DNA of 64,000 nucleotides, taken from the NCBI RefSeq assembly GCF_902364365.1, contig NZ_CABJDN010000004.1:62001-126000 (forward strand), given 5' to 3'. The notes beneath the pieces were generated by a model. That model saw nothing but the letters and a program-made list of their open reading frames with translations. It did not search any database and had not been told where the DNA came from. The position numbers were made by a program, and so were the translations under genes. Position 1 is the stretch's first letter. Each line of letters starts with the position of its first letter. Positions 25,039-34,425 of the stretch are shown one piece after another. Origin of the DNA: Bacteroides intestinalis. Lineage in GTDB: Bacteria; Bacteroidota; Bacteroidia; Bacteroidales; Bacteroidaceae.

Positions 25039-26409
25039 ATGAGAAAATTATTTCTTCTTTTGGCTTTCACCCTGTTTATGACAGGTGTGTCCGCACAGCA
25101 AGATTCATTGAAGTATCGCATCAGCTTAAAAGACAAGGCTGCTACAGAGTATTCATTAAAACGTCCTGAGAAGTTCTTGTCGGAAAAGGCTATTGAGCGC
25201 CGCAAAAAGCAGAACCTTCCGATTGATTCTACCGATTTGCCGGTGTGCCGCAAATATATAGATGAAATCCGCAAACAGGGAGTGAATATCGTAGTGGTTG
25301 GAAAATGGGATAATTTTGTAACAGTATCTTGTAATGATACTACTTTAATAGACCGCATTGCAGCATTACCTTTTGTACGTTCTGCGGAAAAAGTATGGTT
25401 GTCTCCCGGTGCTGATAAACCGACAATGTCAACGGAACGGGATTCTGTAATCAATCAACCGACCATACATCCCGATAGTATCTATGGGCGTGCCATCACT
25501 CAGGTTCAATTGAGCAATGGAGATAAATTGCATGAAGCCGGTTTCAAAGGTCAGGGAATGACGATTGCAGTTATTGATGCCGGTTTCCACAATGTAGATA
25601 AGATTACTACTATGCAAAATATTCATATTTTGGGTACAAAAGATTTTGTGAATCCCCAAGCGGATATTTTTGCAGAGAGCAGTCACGGCTTGAGCGTTCT
25701 GTCTTGTATTGGAATGAATCAACCTGAGATTATGACGGGGACAGCACCCGAAGCTTCTTTCTGGTTGCTTCGCAGTGAAGACGAATATTCGGAGCATTTG
25801 GTAGAGCAGGATTATTGGTCGGCTGCTGTAGAATTTGCCGATAGTGTGGGAGTGGATGTGATTAATACCTCTTTGGGGTATTATACGTTTGATGACAAAT
25901 CAAAGGATTATAAATATCGTGATTTGGATGGACGGCATGCTTTGATGTCTCGTCAGGCTTCCCGCATTGCTGATAAGGGAATGGTGCTGGTATGTAGTGC
26001 TGGTAATTCCGGTATGGGGTCTTGGAAGAAAATTACTCCTCCGGGAGATGCGGAAAATGTATTGACGGTAGGAGCTGTCGATAAGAAAGCCACATTGGCC
26101 CCTTTCTCATCTATTGGTAATACTGCAGACCATCGTGTGAAGCCTGATGTTGTTGCAGTAGGGTTAGGATCAGACGTCATCCGTCCGGATGGCAATCAGG
26201 GACGGGCCAATGGTACTTCTTTCTCTTCGCCTATTATGTGTGGTATGGTGACTTGTTTGTGGCAGGCTTGTCCGAAGTTGACAGCAAAGGAAGTGATTGA
26301 ATTGGTGCGTCGGTCTGGTGATCGTGCGGATTTTCCCGATAATATCTATGGATATGGGGTACCTGATATGTGGAAGGCGTACAATGAGTATAAGTTGAAG
26401 AATAAATAA
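25039..26409 (+). CDS. Secreted subtilisin-family (S8) serine protease
   Basis: A 456-residue exported protease (signal peptide ends near residue 19, GVSAQ). A propeptide-like region to about residue 120 is followed by the catalytic triad in S8 order: Asp180 (AVIDAGF), His216 (SSHGLSV) and Ser394 (NGTSFSSPIM). The oxyanion-region asparagine is in CSAGNSG. No recognisable type IX secretion C-terminal domain or lipobox is present, so it is probably periplasmic. It follows mnmA by 18 bases. Confidence 0.9.
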   Translation: MRKLFLLLAFTLFMTGVSAQQDSLKYRISLKDKAATEYSLKRPEKFLSEKAIERRKKQNLPIDSTDLPVCRKYIDEIRKQGVNIVVVGKWDNFVTVSCNDTTLIDRIAALPFVRSAEKVWLSPGADKPTMSTERDSVINQPTIHPDSIYGRAITQVQLSNGDKLHEAGFKGQGMTIAVIDAGFHNVDKITTMQNIHILGTKDFVNPQADIFAESSHGLSVLSCIGMNQPEIMTGTAPEASFWLLRSEDEYSEHLVEQDYWSAAVEFADSVGVDVINTSLGYYTFDDKSKDYKYRDLDGRHALMSRQASRIADKGMVLVCSAGNSGMGSWKKITPPGDAENVLTVGAVDKKATLAPFSSIGNTADHRVKPDVVAVGLGSDVIRPDGNQGRANGTSFSSPIMCGMVTCLWQACPKLTAKEVIELVRRSGDRADFPDNIYGYGVPDMWKAYNEYKLKNK

Positions 26410-26454
26410 TGAATTACATGTTGCTATTGCTGATGTGTAACCTGTAATACGTAA

Positions 26455-27702
26455 ATGAACAGAATGGAAGCATTGTCTTTGTATGATTTAAACGCTTTGG
26501 TGCGTCGGAGCCTTGAACAATGCCTGCCCGATGAATATTGGGTACAGGCAGAGCTGAGCGATGTGCGTACGAACAGTACCGGACATTGTTACCTGGAGTT
26601 TATTCAGAAAGATCTCCGTAGCAATAGTTTGATAGCAAAGGCGCGTGGAACCATTTGGGCAAATGTATATCGTTTGTTGAAACCTTATTTTGAAGAGTCC
26701 ACAGGACAGGCATTTGTTTCTGGTATCAAGGTTTTGGTTCAGGTAACTGTCAGTTTTCATGAACTTTATGGTTACAGTCTTACCGTGCAGGATATTGATC
26801 CTACTTATACCTTGGGTGATATGGCACGCCGGCGCCGGGAGATATTAAAACAGCTTGAGGAGGAAGGGGTGTTGACCTTGAATAAGGAACTGGAAATGCC
26901 GGTCTTGCCCCAGCGTATTGCAGTAGTTTCATCACTTACAGCCGCAGGTTACGGGGACTTTTGCCATCAGCTAAAGAATAATTCCCGTGGCTTTTTCTTT
27001 CATACGGAATTATTTCCGGCATTGATGCAAGGCGACCGGGTGGAAGAATCTGTATTATCCGCTCTGGATGCTATTCTGAATCGTCAGGAAGATTTTGATG
27101 CTGTGGTTATTATCCGTGGCGGTGGGGCTACTTCTGATTTGTCCGGTTTCGATACCTATCTGCTTGCTGCTGCCTGCGCTCAGTTTCCGTTACCCATTAT
27201 CACTGGTATAGGACATGAGAGAGATGATACGGTACTTGATTCTGTGGCTCATACCCGTGTGAAGACTCCGACTGCTGCTGCGGAGTACCTTATAAATTGC
27301 ATGAATCTTGCTGCTGATGAACTGGAAGTACTTATCAGTCAACTGCATGAAAGTGTGCGCTCCCGTCTGACAGAAGAACATCGTAAATTGATTTCATACA
27401 GAAACCGTATTCCTTCTGCTGTTGTCCGGCGTGTGTCCGATGCCAAACTTGCATTACTGACTACCCGGAAAGATGTTTCGCTGGCTGTTCAGACTTCACT
27501 TTCGCGTCAACGGCATCGTCTGGAGTTGTTACAACAACGTCTTGCTGATGCTTCTCCCGAGAAGACGCTGGCACGTGGCTACAGTATCACGTTGAAAGAT
27601 GGGAAAGTAGTGAAAAATGCTGCTATGTTAAATGAAGAAGACGAAATAGTCACTCGTTTCTACCGGGGTGAAGTAACCTCGGTCATAAGTCGTAAATCAT
27701 AA
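26455..27702 (+). CDS. xseA: Exodeoxyribonuclease VII large subunit
   Basis: XseA forms, with several XseB chains, a single-strand-specific exonuclease that degrades in both directions. The 415-residue protein has an N-terminal OB fold (SDVRTNSTGHCYLEFIQKD), the catalytic domain with IAVVSSLTAAGYGDF, VIIRGGGATSDLSGFD and GIGHERDDTVLDSVAH, and a long coiled coil before RGYSITLKDGKVV. A start at the ATG at 26464 is also possible. xseB follows after 21 bases. Confidence 0.96.
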   Translation: MNRMEALSLYDLNALVRRSLEQCLPDEYWVQAELSDVRTNSTGHCYLEFIQKDLRSNSLIAKARGTIWANVYRLLKPYFEESTGQAFVSGIKVLVQVTVSFHELYGYSLTVQDIDPTYTLGDMARRRREILKQLEEEGVLTLNKELEMPVLPQRIAVVSSLTAAGYGDFCHQLKNNSRGFFFHTELFPALMQGDRVEESVLSALDAILNRQEDFDAVVIIRGGGATSDLSGFDTYLLAAACAQFPLPIITGIGHERDDTVLDSVAHTRVKTPTAAAEYLINCMNLAADELEVLISQLHESVRSRLTEEHRKLISYRNRIPSAVVRRVSDAKLALLTTRKDVSLAVQTSLSRQRHRLELLQQRLADASPEKTLARGYSITLKDGKVVKNAAMLNEEDEIVTRFYRGEVTSVISRKS

Positions 27703-27723
27703 ACTTAAATCATAAATTTCTTT

Positions 27724-27939
27724 ATGCCTACTCCGAAGAAAAAAGAAACTTATTCCCAGGCAATAGAACGTCTGGAGAAGATTGTCCGTCAGATAGACAA
27801 TAATGAGTTGGAAATCGATGCGCTTGCTGAAAAAATAAAGGAAGCGAATGAGATTATTGCGTTTTGCAGTGACAAATTGACCAAAGCCGACAAGGAAATA
27901 GAAAAATTACTGTCGGAGAAGCGAGAAAGTGAAGAATAA
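27724..27939 (+). CDS. xseB: Exodeoxyribonuclease VII small subunit
   Basis: The 71-residue helical XseB holds the coiled coil of XseA. The family core YSQAIERLEKIVRQIDNNEL is clear and the rest is charged coiled coil. The spacer before it (27692-27722) contains AAATCATAAA in tandem, another short repeat. Confidence 0.95.
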   Translation: MPTPKKKETYSQAIERLEKIVRQIDNNELEIDALAEKIKEANEIIAFCSDKLTKADKEIEKLLSEKRESEE

Positions 27940-27991
27940 AGATTAAATTTGTTGCAAAATGTACGTAATGAGATTACTAATACTTTGAGAT

Positions 27992-29011
27992 ATGAAAGAA
28001 ATAGATTGGTCTAATCTGTCATTCGGATACATGAAGACAGATTATAATGTGAGAATTAATTTCCGGGAAGGTGAGTGGGGAAAACTCGAAATCAGCAGTA
28101 GTGAATTGATCAATATGCATATGGCAGCTACCTGTCTGCATTATGGTCAGGAGGCATTCGAAGGATTGAAAGCATTCCGTGGTAAAGATGGTAAAGTTCG
28201 TATTTTCCGTTTGGAAGAGAATGCCGCTCGCTTGCAGTCTACCTGTCGTGGTATTATGATGGCAGAATTGCCCACAGAACGTTTCAAAGAAGCTGTACTC
28301 GCAGTAGTGAAGATGAATGAGCGTTTTATTCCGCCTTACGAAAGCGGTGCTTCTCTTTATATTCGTCCGTTACTGATCGGAACAGGTGCACAAGTGGGGG
28401 TTCGTCCGTCCAGTGAATATATGTTCCTGATCTTTGTTACTCCGGTAGGTCCATACTTTAAAGGTGGTTTTGCTGCTACTCCTTACGTGATTACTCGTAA
28501 GTACGATCGTGCGGCTCCTCTCGGAACAGGTATCTATAAGGTAGGTGGTAACTATGCAGCCAGTTTGCGTGCCAGTCAGGAGGCTCATGCAGCGGGTTAT
28601 TCTGCCGAATTCTATCTGGATGCCAAAGAAAAGAAATACATCGATGAATGTGGTGCTGCCAACTTCTTCGGCATCAAGGATAATACTTATATAACCCCTT
28701 TATCTACTTCCATCCTGCCTTCTATCACAAATAAGAGTTTAATGCAGTTGGCTGAAGATATGGGCATGAAGGTTGAACGCCGTCCGATTGCAGAAGAAGA
28801 ACTTTCTACTTTCGAGGAAGCTGGTGCTTGTGGTACTGCTGCGGTAATAAGCCCGATTGAACGTATTGACGATCCGGAGAATAATCATTCTTATATCATT
28901 GCCAAAGACGGCAAACCGGGACCTGTATGCATGAAGTTATACAATAAGTTGCGTGGTATCCAATATGGTGACGAACCTGACACGCATGGCTGGGTAACCA
29001 TTGTAGAATAA
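27992..29011 (+). CDS. ilvE: Branched-chain amino acid aminotransferase
   Basis: PLP-dependent class IV transaminase for the last step of valine, leucine and isoleucine synthesis and the first step of their breakdown. The 339-residue length and FGYMKTDYN, HYGQEAFEGLKAF, LYIRPLLIGTG, GIYKVGGNYAAS (PLP lysine), EKKYIDECGAANFF and SILPSIT segments fit the IlvE family of Bacteroidota. The gene lies 52 bases after xseB and 3 bases before trmB. Confidence 0.95.
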   Translation: MKEIDWSNLSFGYMKTDYNVRINFREGEWGKLEISSSELINMHMAATCLHYGQEAFEGLKAFRGKDGKVRIFRLEENAARLQSTCRGIMMAELPTERFKEAVLAVVKMNERFIPPYESGASLYIRPLLIGTGAQVGVRPSSEYMFLIFVTPVGPYFKGGFAATPYVITRKYDRAAPLGTGIYKVGGNYAASLRASQEAHAAGYSAEFYLDAKEKKYIDECGAANFFGIKDNTYITPLSTSILPSITNKSLMQLAEDMGMKVERRPIAEEELSTFEEAGACGTAAVISPIERIDDPENNHSYIIAKDGKPGPVCMKLYNKLRGIQYGDEPDTHGWVTIVE

Positions 29012-29014
29012 CGC

Positions 29015-29773
29015 ATGAGTAAAGGTAAGTTAGCGAAGTTTGCCGATATGGCAAGTTATCCGCATGTGTTCGAATACCCCTATTCGGCAGTAGATAACGT
29101 GCCTTTTGAGAAGAGAGGAAAATGGAATGAGTCGTTCTTTAAGAATGACCATCCCATTGTTTTGGAATTGGGTTGCGGACGCGGTGAATATACAGTAGGA
29201 CTGGGGCGGCTATTTCCAGATAAGAACTTTATCGGAGTAGACATTAAAGGTGCCCGTATGTGGTCCGGTGCTACGGAGTCGTTGCAGGCAGACATGAAGA
29301 ATGTTGCTTTTTTGCGTACGAATATCGAAATCATCGATCGTTTCTTTTCTGAAAATGAAGTGAGTGAAATTTGGTTGACCTTCTCTGATCCACAGATGAA
29401 GAAGGCCACAAAGCGTTTAACTTCCACTTATTTCATGGAGCGCTATCGTAGATTCCTGAAACCGGATGGTATCATTCATCTCAAGACAGATAGTAACTTT
29501 ATGTTCACTTATACCCGTTATATGATTGAGGAGAATAGCCTCCCAGTGGATGTGATGACAGAAGATCTGTATCACTCCGGTATGGCTGATGAAATCCTTA
29601 GCATTAAAACTTATTACGAACAACAATGGTTGGATCGTGGGTTGAACATCAAATATATCAAGTTCCATCTGCCGAAAGAAGGTGAACTGCATGAACCCGA
29701 TGTAGAAATAGAGTTAGATGAATATCGCAGTTATAACCGCAGTAAGCGGAGCGGACTGCAAACTTCAAAATAA
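29015..29773 (+). CDS. trmB: tRNA (guanine(46)-N7)-methyltransferase
   Basis: TrmB methylates G46 of the tRNA variable loop using S-adenosylmethionine. The 252-residue protein has the SAM motif [26 protein letters not shown], and [11 protein letters not shown], the Bacteroidota variant of the DPWPK catalytic motif. The start is 3 bases after ilvE, so the two are translated from one message. Confidence 0.94.
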   Translation: MSKGKLAKFADMASYPHVFEYPYSAVDNVPFEKRGKWNESFFKNDHPIVLELGCGRGEYTVGLGRLFPDKNFIGVDIKGARMWSGATESLQADMKNVAFLRTNIEIIDRFFSENEVSEIWLTFSDPQMKKATKRLTSTYFMERYRRFLKPDGIIHLKTDSNFMFTYTRYMIEENSLPVDVMTEDLYHSGMADEILSIKTYYEQQWLDRGLNIKYIKFHLPKEGELHEPDVEIELDEYRSYNRSKRSGLQTSK

Positions 29774-29778
29774 TACAT

Positions 29779-29847
29779 AGTGATGAAGTGTTAGGGTGAT
29801 AAAGTGCTGAACTGATAGTCACTTTATCACCTTACCGCTTTATCACT
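29779..29847. repeat. Intergenic inverted repeat between trmB and mrp
   Basis: Arms 29779-29806 and 29820-29847 (28 bases, four mismatches) consist of GTGATAAAG-like units of 8-9 bases. It fills almost the entire gap between trmB and mrp; further units continue to 29854. Third example of arms made of short tandem units. It could be a terminator-like or processing hairpin. Confidence 0.8.
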
Positions 29848-29865
29848 CTATCACAACTTTAGATT

Positions 29866-30966
29866 ATGACACTTTATCCTAAACTGATTTTAGATGCACT
29901 GGCAACAGTGCGGTATCCCGGCACCGGAAAGAACCTTGTAGAAGCGGAAATGGTTGCCGATAATCTGCGTATTGAAGGCATGAAAGTCAGTTTCTCATTG
30001 ATATTTGAGAAGCCGACAGATCCTTTCATGAAGTCGGTAATAAAAGCTGCTGAAACAGCTATTCATACCTATGTATCCAATGAGGTAGAAGTCATTATTG
30101 CTACGGAGAGTAAGCAGGCGGCACGTCCCGAACCGGGTAAGTTATTGCCTCAGGTAAAGAATATTATCGGAATTTCTTCTGGTAAAGGTGGGGTAGGTAA
30201 ATCAACGGTATCTGCCAATCTTGCAGTAGCTTTGGCAAAGTTGGGCTATAAAGTAGGTTTGCTGGATGCTGATATTTTCGGTCCGTCTATGCCGAAGATG
30301 TTTCAGGTAGAAGATGCACGTCCTTATGCAGAGAATGTAGAGGGGCGTGATTTGATTGTACCGGTTGAGAAATATGGCATTAAACTGCTTTCCATAGGTT
30401 TCTTTGTAGACCCTGATCAAGCAACCCTGTGGCGTGGTGGTATGGCGAGCAATGCTTTGAAGCAACTGATAGGTGATGCGAACTGGGGAGATCTTGATTA
30501 CTTCCTGATAGACCTCCCTCCAGGAACGAGTGATATCCACTTGACTGTGGTTCAGACGCTTGCTCTGACTGGCGCTATTGTTGTCAGCACACCGCAAGCT
30601 GTTGCATTGGCGGATGCCCGTAAAGGCATTAACATGTTTGTCAATGATAAAGTAAATGTTCCTATTCTGGGCTTAGTGGAGAATATGGCTTGGTTTACAC
30701 CAGCCGAATTGCCGGAAAATAAATACTATATTTTCGGTAAGGAAGGGGCAAAGAAACTGGCAGAAGAAATGAATGTACCTTTATTGGGACAGATTCCTAT
30801 TGTGCAAAGTATTTGTGAAAGTGGTGACAAAGGCACACCGGTAGCACTTGATGAGAATACTGTGACAGGACGTGCCTTTCTGCAATTAGCAGCGAGTGTA
30901 GTTCGCCAGGTAGATAAGCGGAATGTAGAGATGGCACCGACGGAAGTGGTGCAAATGCATAAATAG
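29866..30966 (+). CDS. Mrp/NBP35-family iron-sulfur cluster carrier ATPase
   Basis: A 366-residue cytoplasmic P-loop protein. An N-terminal MIP18/DUF59-like domain (about 1-85) precedes the deviant Walker A GKGGVGKST (about 105-113), switch region LLDADIFGPSMPKMF, and DYFLIDLPPGTSD. Such proteins carry Fe-S clusters to apo-proteins. The C-terminal CxxC that binds the bridging cluster in NBP35 and E. coli Mrp is absent; the equivalent stretch is ENMAWFTPAELPENKYYIFG, a Bacteroidota variant. Function as a cluster carrier is therefore a family inference. Confidence 0.88.
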   Translation: MTLYPKLILDALATVRYPGTGKNLVEAEMVADNLRIEGMKVSFSLIFEKPTDPFMKSVIKAAETAIHTYVSNEVEVIIATESKQAARPEPGKLLPQVKNIIGISSGKGGVGKSTVSANLAVALAKLGYKVGLLDADIFGPSMPKMFQVEDARPYAENVEGRDLIVPVEKYGIKLLSIGFFVDPDQATLWRGGMASNALKQLIGDANWGDLDYFLIDLPPGTSDIHLTVVQTLALTGAIVVSTPQAVALADARKGINMFVNDKVNVPILGLVENMAWFTPAELPENKYYIFGKEGAKKLAEEMNVPLLGQIPIVQSICESGDKGTPVALDENTVTGRAFLQLAASVVRQVDKRNVEMAPTEVVQMHK

Positions 30967-30982
30967 AGAACATCCTATTAAT

Positions 30983-31036
30983 AATAAGAAAGAGATACTG
31001 CACTCAATAAACCGAGAGCGGTATCTCTTTCTTATT
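30983..31036. terminator. Bidirectional terminator
   Basis: Perfect 16-base arms (30983-30998 and 31021-31036, AATAAGAAAGAGATAC and its complement) flank a 22-base loop. T-rich sequence follows on the plus side (TTTTTCTGTTTG). It separates mrp from the convergent TlpA gene. Confidence 0.85.
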
Positions 31037-31048
31037 TTTCTGTTTGTA

Positions 31049-32236
31049 CTACAAAAGTTCTTTTATATAATTCTCTATTTCCTTATCAGTAGAGTCTTTG
31101 TTATATCCGGTGACTATCTTTCTTATCACTCGATTTTCATCCAGTATGAAAAAGATCGGAGCGGAAATGGCTTGATAGGCTTTTACTATTTCGTCTGTAC
31201 CAGTGGTCAGTTTATAATTTATGTGGTGTCTGTTAATATAGTTTTGAAGTGCGTGCGATTTTCGTCTCCACGTTTCTATTGCCACAATGTCAAGGTCATC
31301 AGTCTTAAATTTACTTTTTAATTTGTTTAAGAAAGGTATGGATAACTGGCATGGACCGCAGCCTATTCCAGTGAATTGCACAAGTAGTACCTTACTCTTG
31401 AAATCACTAAGTGATATATCCTGCTCTTTTTCATTTTTCAGAGTCCACGCAGTAGCCTTTTGTCCAACGAGAGATGAGGTAGGAACTGCTCTATTTTCTC
31501 CGACTTTTCTAATTTCATAATCTTTTGGGAAATAATCTGATAGTTTGAAATCATTAATTGATGATTTATTGATTTCTACATCCGAACAGGAATTCATAGA
31601 AATGTTGTGGTACATTTCTCTACGTACTTGATATGGTAAATCGTTTGATTTACTGATCCATATTTCATAGCCGGAAGTTGGATCCAGGCAATATGGGTTG
31701 TCTATTTTATAATCCTTGCCAAAGAACTCGACTTGCTTATCTTCATTGATTACCAATTTAAAGTAATAGTAGTCTTTTTCTTCTTTTAATTCAGTAGTAA
31801 TATTATCGTTCGTATTTAGAGCATAACGGATTATACTCTTTGTATAGTTGAAGAAAGGAGGCCCTACTAATCTGAAAGGCAGAGATCTGGTTGTGAAGTC
31901 ATCAATCATTATCCCTTTTTTATCATGAAACATGTGTGATACTACATGACCATCGTAACCAAACTCTAATTTTTTAGTATCATCAGGATCAAGCGCTATG
32001 TAGCTTGCTCCAATGGTTGAATCTGCCGGATTATTATATTCATTAATTAATTGGCGGAATTCAGATAGAGGTATAGTATCTCCCGGTTCCCAGGTTTTTG
32101 ATACGTTGTAATAGCTTGCAGATTCAATTTTCTCAATCTTATTGAGAACTTTCTGCAAATACTCTTTTTTGCCTTCCTGTGCATTAATTGTATTGATAAT
32201 GAACAAGAAGCAGGGAAACAGAATTAGTTTATTCAT
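31049..32236 (-). CDS. TlpA-family thioredoxin-like protein
   Basis: A 395-residue exported protein (signal peptide to about residue 20). The first 250 residues are a Bacteroidota-specific beta-rich region of unknown role. The C-terminal thioredoxin fold carries GCGPCQLS as the redox-active CxxC (about residue 293) and a cis-proline in ISAPIFFILD. It probably reduces or resolves disulfides in the periplasm. Last gene downstream of the M56-TonB gene, from which it is separated by a 115-base gap with a strong hairpin. Confidence 0.83.
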   Translation of the reverse strand: MNKLILFPCFLFIINTINAQEGKKEYLQKVLNKIEKIESASYYNVSKTWEPGDTIPLSEFRQLINEYNNPADSTIGASYIALDPDDTKKLEFGYDGHVVSHMFHDKKGIMIDDFTTRSLPFRLVGPPFFNYTKSIIRYALNTNDNITTELKEEKDYYYFKLVINEDKQVEFFGKDYKIDNPYCLDPTSGYEIWISKSNDLPYQVRREMYHNISMNSCSDVEINKSSINDFKLSDYFPKDYEIRKVGENRAVPTSSLVGQKATAWTLKNEKEQDISLSDFKSKVLLVQFTGIGCGPCQLSIPFLNKLKSKFKTDDLDIVAIETWRRKSHALQNYINRHHINYKLTTGTDEIVKAYQAISAPIFFILDENRVIRKIVTGYNKDSTDKEIENYIKELL

Positions 32237-32252
32237 CGTGTAGGGAGTTAGC

Positions 32253-32314
32253 GGTTATCTGCATCCTGCCCCTGGTGTTGAATTTGACTGCCAGGGGAGG
32301 ATTTGCGGATAACC
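32253..32314. other. Strong intercistronic hairpin
   Basis: GGTTATC/GATAACC, TCCT/AGGA and CCCCTGG/CCAGGGG arms nest within 62 bases between the M56-TonB and TlpA genes. No U-run follows on the minus strand, so message stabilisation or processing is more likely than termination. Confidence 0.6.
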
Positions 32315-32351
32315 TATTATGTTAGAGAGAATTTTTGGGGAAATAATTACT

Positions 32352-34382
32352 TTATTGCAGTCTGAATATGATAGGGAATGTATATCTTACATTAACTGCC
32401 TGCCCTCTCTGTGTACCAGGTTGCCATTTAGGCATATTGGCAGTAACCCGGATGGCTTCTGCATCCAATAGCGGGTCTACACCTTGACTAACTTTAGGAT
32501 TGGTAACATTGCCATTTGCATCAATAATTACCTCTACAACCACTCGGCCTTGTGTCCCTGCTTTTTGTGCCCCTACTGGATATTTGATATTTTTGGATAT
32601 ATATCTCATAAGTCCTTCCGGCCCACCAGGGAACGAAGGCATTTGCTCTACCACTTCAAATACCTGACCTTCTTCTACAGGTGACTCTTGCCGGGTACCA
32701 TAACCTACAACTACTGTTTCTTCTATTTTTTGTACGGGTTTGTATTCCTCTTTCTTATCCTCATCCGGTAGGCGGAACATAACAGGGACAGTGTATTTCA
32801 CCCGAACCGGCTTTCCTTTCTGTGTACCCGGTTTCCAGTTGGGCATTGTACTGATAACGCGTACTGCTTCACCATCCAATTCCGGATCTACTCCACGGAT
32901 AATGCCTATATTGGAAATACTACCATCTGTGTTTACTATAAACTGTACAGTGACACGTCCTTGTGTTCCGTTCTTCTGTGCATTGACCGGATATTTTATA
33001 TTTTTCGATAAAAATTGCATCAATGCTGTCATGCCCCCACCCGGGAATTCTGGCATTGATTCTACTACTTCGAATACGGGATTGTCCGGATCATCGACAG
33101 GAGGATTCAGCCATTCTCTATTCATGACAATCTTCATGTCTGAGATGTTTTGAGTTTCGGCAGGAACCTGCACAGCCATTTGTTTTCCATCCTTTTTCCA
33201 AACCACTATCATGGGAGTACTTTTAAATGCTTTGAAAGAAAAATTCCCATTTTTGTCTGTAACAAATGACTGGTCTTGGGGTAGCTTGTACATGCCATCA
33301 ATGAAGAATTCAGCTCTTTCTACAGGCTTTCCATCTTTATCCACTACTTTCCCTTTGTAAGCCACAAGCTTATCTTTATCCTGCTGTGGCATTGGCGTTT
33401 CTGCCGGTACTGGTTCAGTAGCAACTTTCATATCCGGTGCCGTTTCGTTCGGTGCCAGATTTTCTTCCACAGCCTCTATGACATCTTTTGCCATCTCTTT
33501 CGTGGTACGGGCCACGGCTTCGATGTTACTGATAATCATTAGTAAGGCTGCCAGGGGGAGAAACATAAGATACTTAGTTCTCCCTATTTCTCGGGTTCTC
33601 TTTTTGTTCATCATTTTGATGCGTTTTTTTAAAGGTAATACATTAAAACTGTTATAGATAGTTGCTGCAGCCTTATAGTGAGATAGTCCTAACAGATGAT
33701 ACTGGTAGGATTTGGAATCATGCCCGGTTTCCAGTACACGATTGTCCGCCAAGTATTCCAAATTGGTGCGGATTTCCCGTTTCATGAGCCAGGCAAAGGG
33801 ATTGAACCAACAAAGTACGCATGCGGTCTCGCTGATGAGTACATCAATGGAATGCCATTGATTGGCATGTGCCTGTTCGTGGGTTAATATTTCGCTTAAT
33901 TCCTCTCCGGTATGCGAAGCCGGATGAATGAATATCCAGTGAAAGAAAGAAAAAGGTCCGTCTGCTTGCTTAAGCAAGTGTACGTTGGTGTTTCCAATCT
34001 TTGTTTTCCGGCTACGGAAAGCTAGCCGGATAATGCCTGCCAGTTGTACAAGGAAGCGGCCAGCCAGTAGAGCTACTCCTCCCCAATAAACAAAACCAGC
34101 CGTTTGGAGCAGGATTGCTTTCCAGTCGAAGGTTGTCTTTTCCGGCGTCAGAGTAAACTCCGGCAAAACGATGTCGGCGTATAAATCTGCCATGGCTACC
34201 ATAGGTTCCTGCTCCGTAATCCAAGTTTGTATATTTAGTAATGGATAGACGGCAGATACGGCAAAGAAGCAGAGCAGGGCAGCCCTGCGCCACGTGAAGA
34301 ACGTGTCTTTATAGAAGAATAGCCGGTAAAACGCATAAAATAGCGCGATGGCTACATTGATTTTTAGAAAATAGGCCAACAT
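32352..34382 (-). CDS. BlaR1-like M56 metallopeptidase sensor with two TonB C-terminal domains
   Basis: A 676-residue inner membrane protein. The M56 part (about 1-290) has membrane helices near 6-24, 34-50, 90-118 and 271-290, and the zinc motif HEQAH (168-172) with the third ligand region NLEYLAD (Glu209). A carboxypeptidase-like domain (about 343-420) is followed by two TonB C-terminal domains (about 440-537 and 576-676), each with MPxFPGG, NIKYPVxAQKxGTQGRV and a MPxWxPGT motif. Between them is VVVGYGT (557-563), which looks like the TonB-box segment of SusC proteins. Downstream of blaI on the same strand; such sensors inactivate BlaI by proteolysis when triggered. The signal is unknown. 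Confidence 0.88.
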   Translation of the reverse strand: MLAYFLKINVAIALFYAFYRLFFYKDTFFTWRRAALLCFFAVSAVYPLLNIQTWITEQEPMVAMADLYADIVLPEFTLTPEKTTFDWKAILLQTAGFVYWGGVALLAGRFLVQLAGIIRLAFRSRKTKIGNTNVHLLKQADGPFSFFHWIFIHPASHTGEELSEILTHEQAHANQWHSIDVLISETACVLCWFNPFAWLMKREIRTNLEYLADNRVLETGHDSKSYQYHLLGLSHYKAAATIYNSFNVLPLKKRIKMMNKKRTREIGRTKYLMFLPLAALLMIISNIEAVARTTKEMAKDVIEAVEENLAPNETAPDMKVATEPVPAETPMPQQDKDKLVAYKGKVVDKDGKPVERAEFFIDGMYKLPQDQSFVTDKNGNFSFKAFKSTPMIVVWKKDGKQMAVQVPAETQNISDMKIVMNREWLNPPVDDPDNPVFEVVESMPEFPGGGMTALMQFLSKNIKYPVNAQKNGTQGRVTVQFIVNTDGSISNIGIIRGVDPELDGEAVRVISTMPNWKPGTQKGKPVRVKYTVPVMFRLPDEDKKEEYKPVQKIEETVVVGYGTRQESPVEEGQVFEVVEQMPSFPGGPEGLMRYISKNIKYPVGAQKAGTQGRVVVEVIIDANGNVTNPKVSQGVDPLLDAEAIRVTANMPKWQPGTQRGQAVNVRYTFPIIFRLQ

Positions 34383-34425
34383 CTTTTTCTGAATTAAAAA
34401 TTAAGAATCAGGTAGGTTATCTTTT

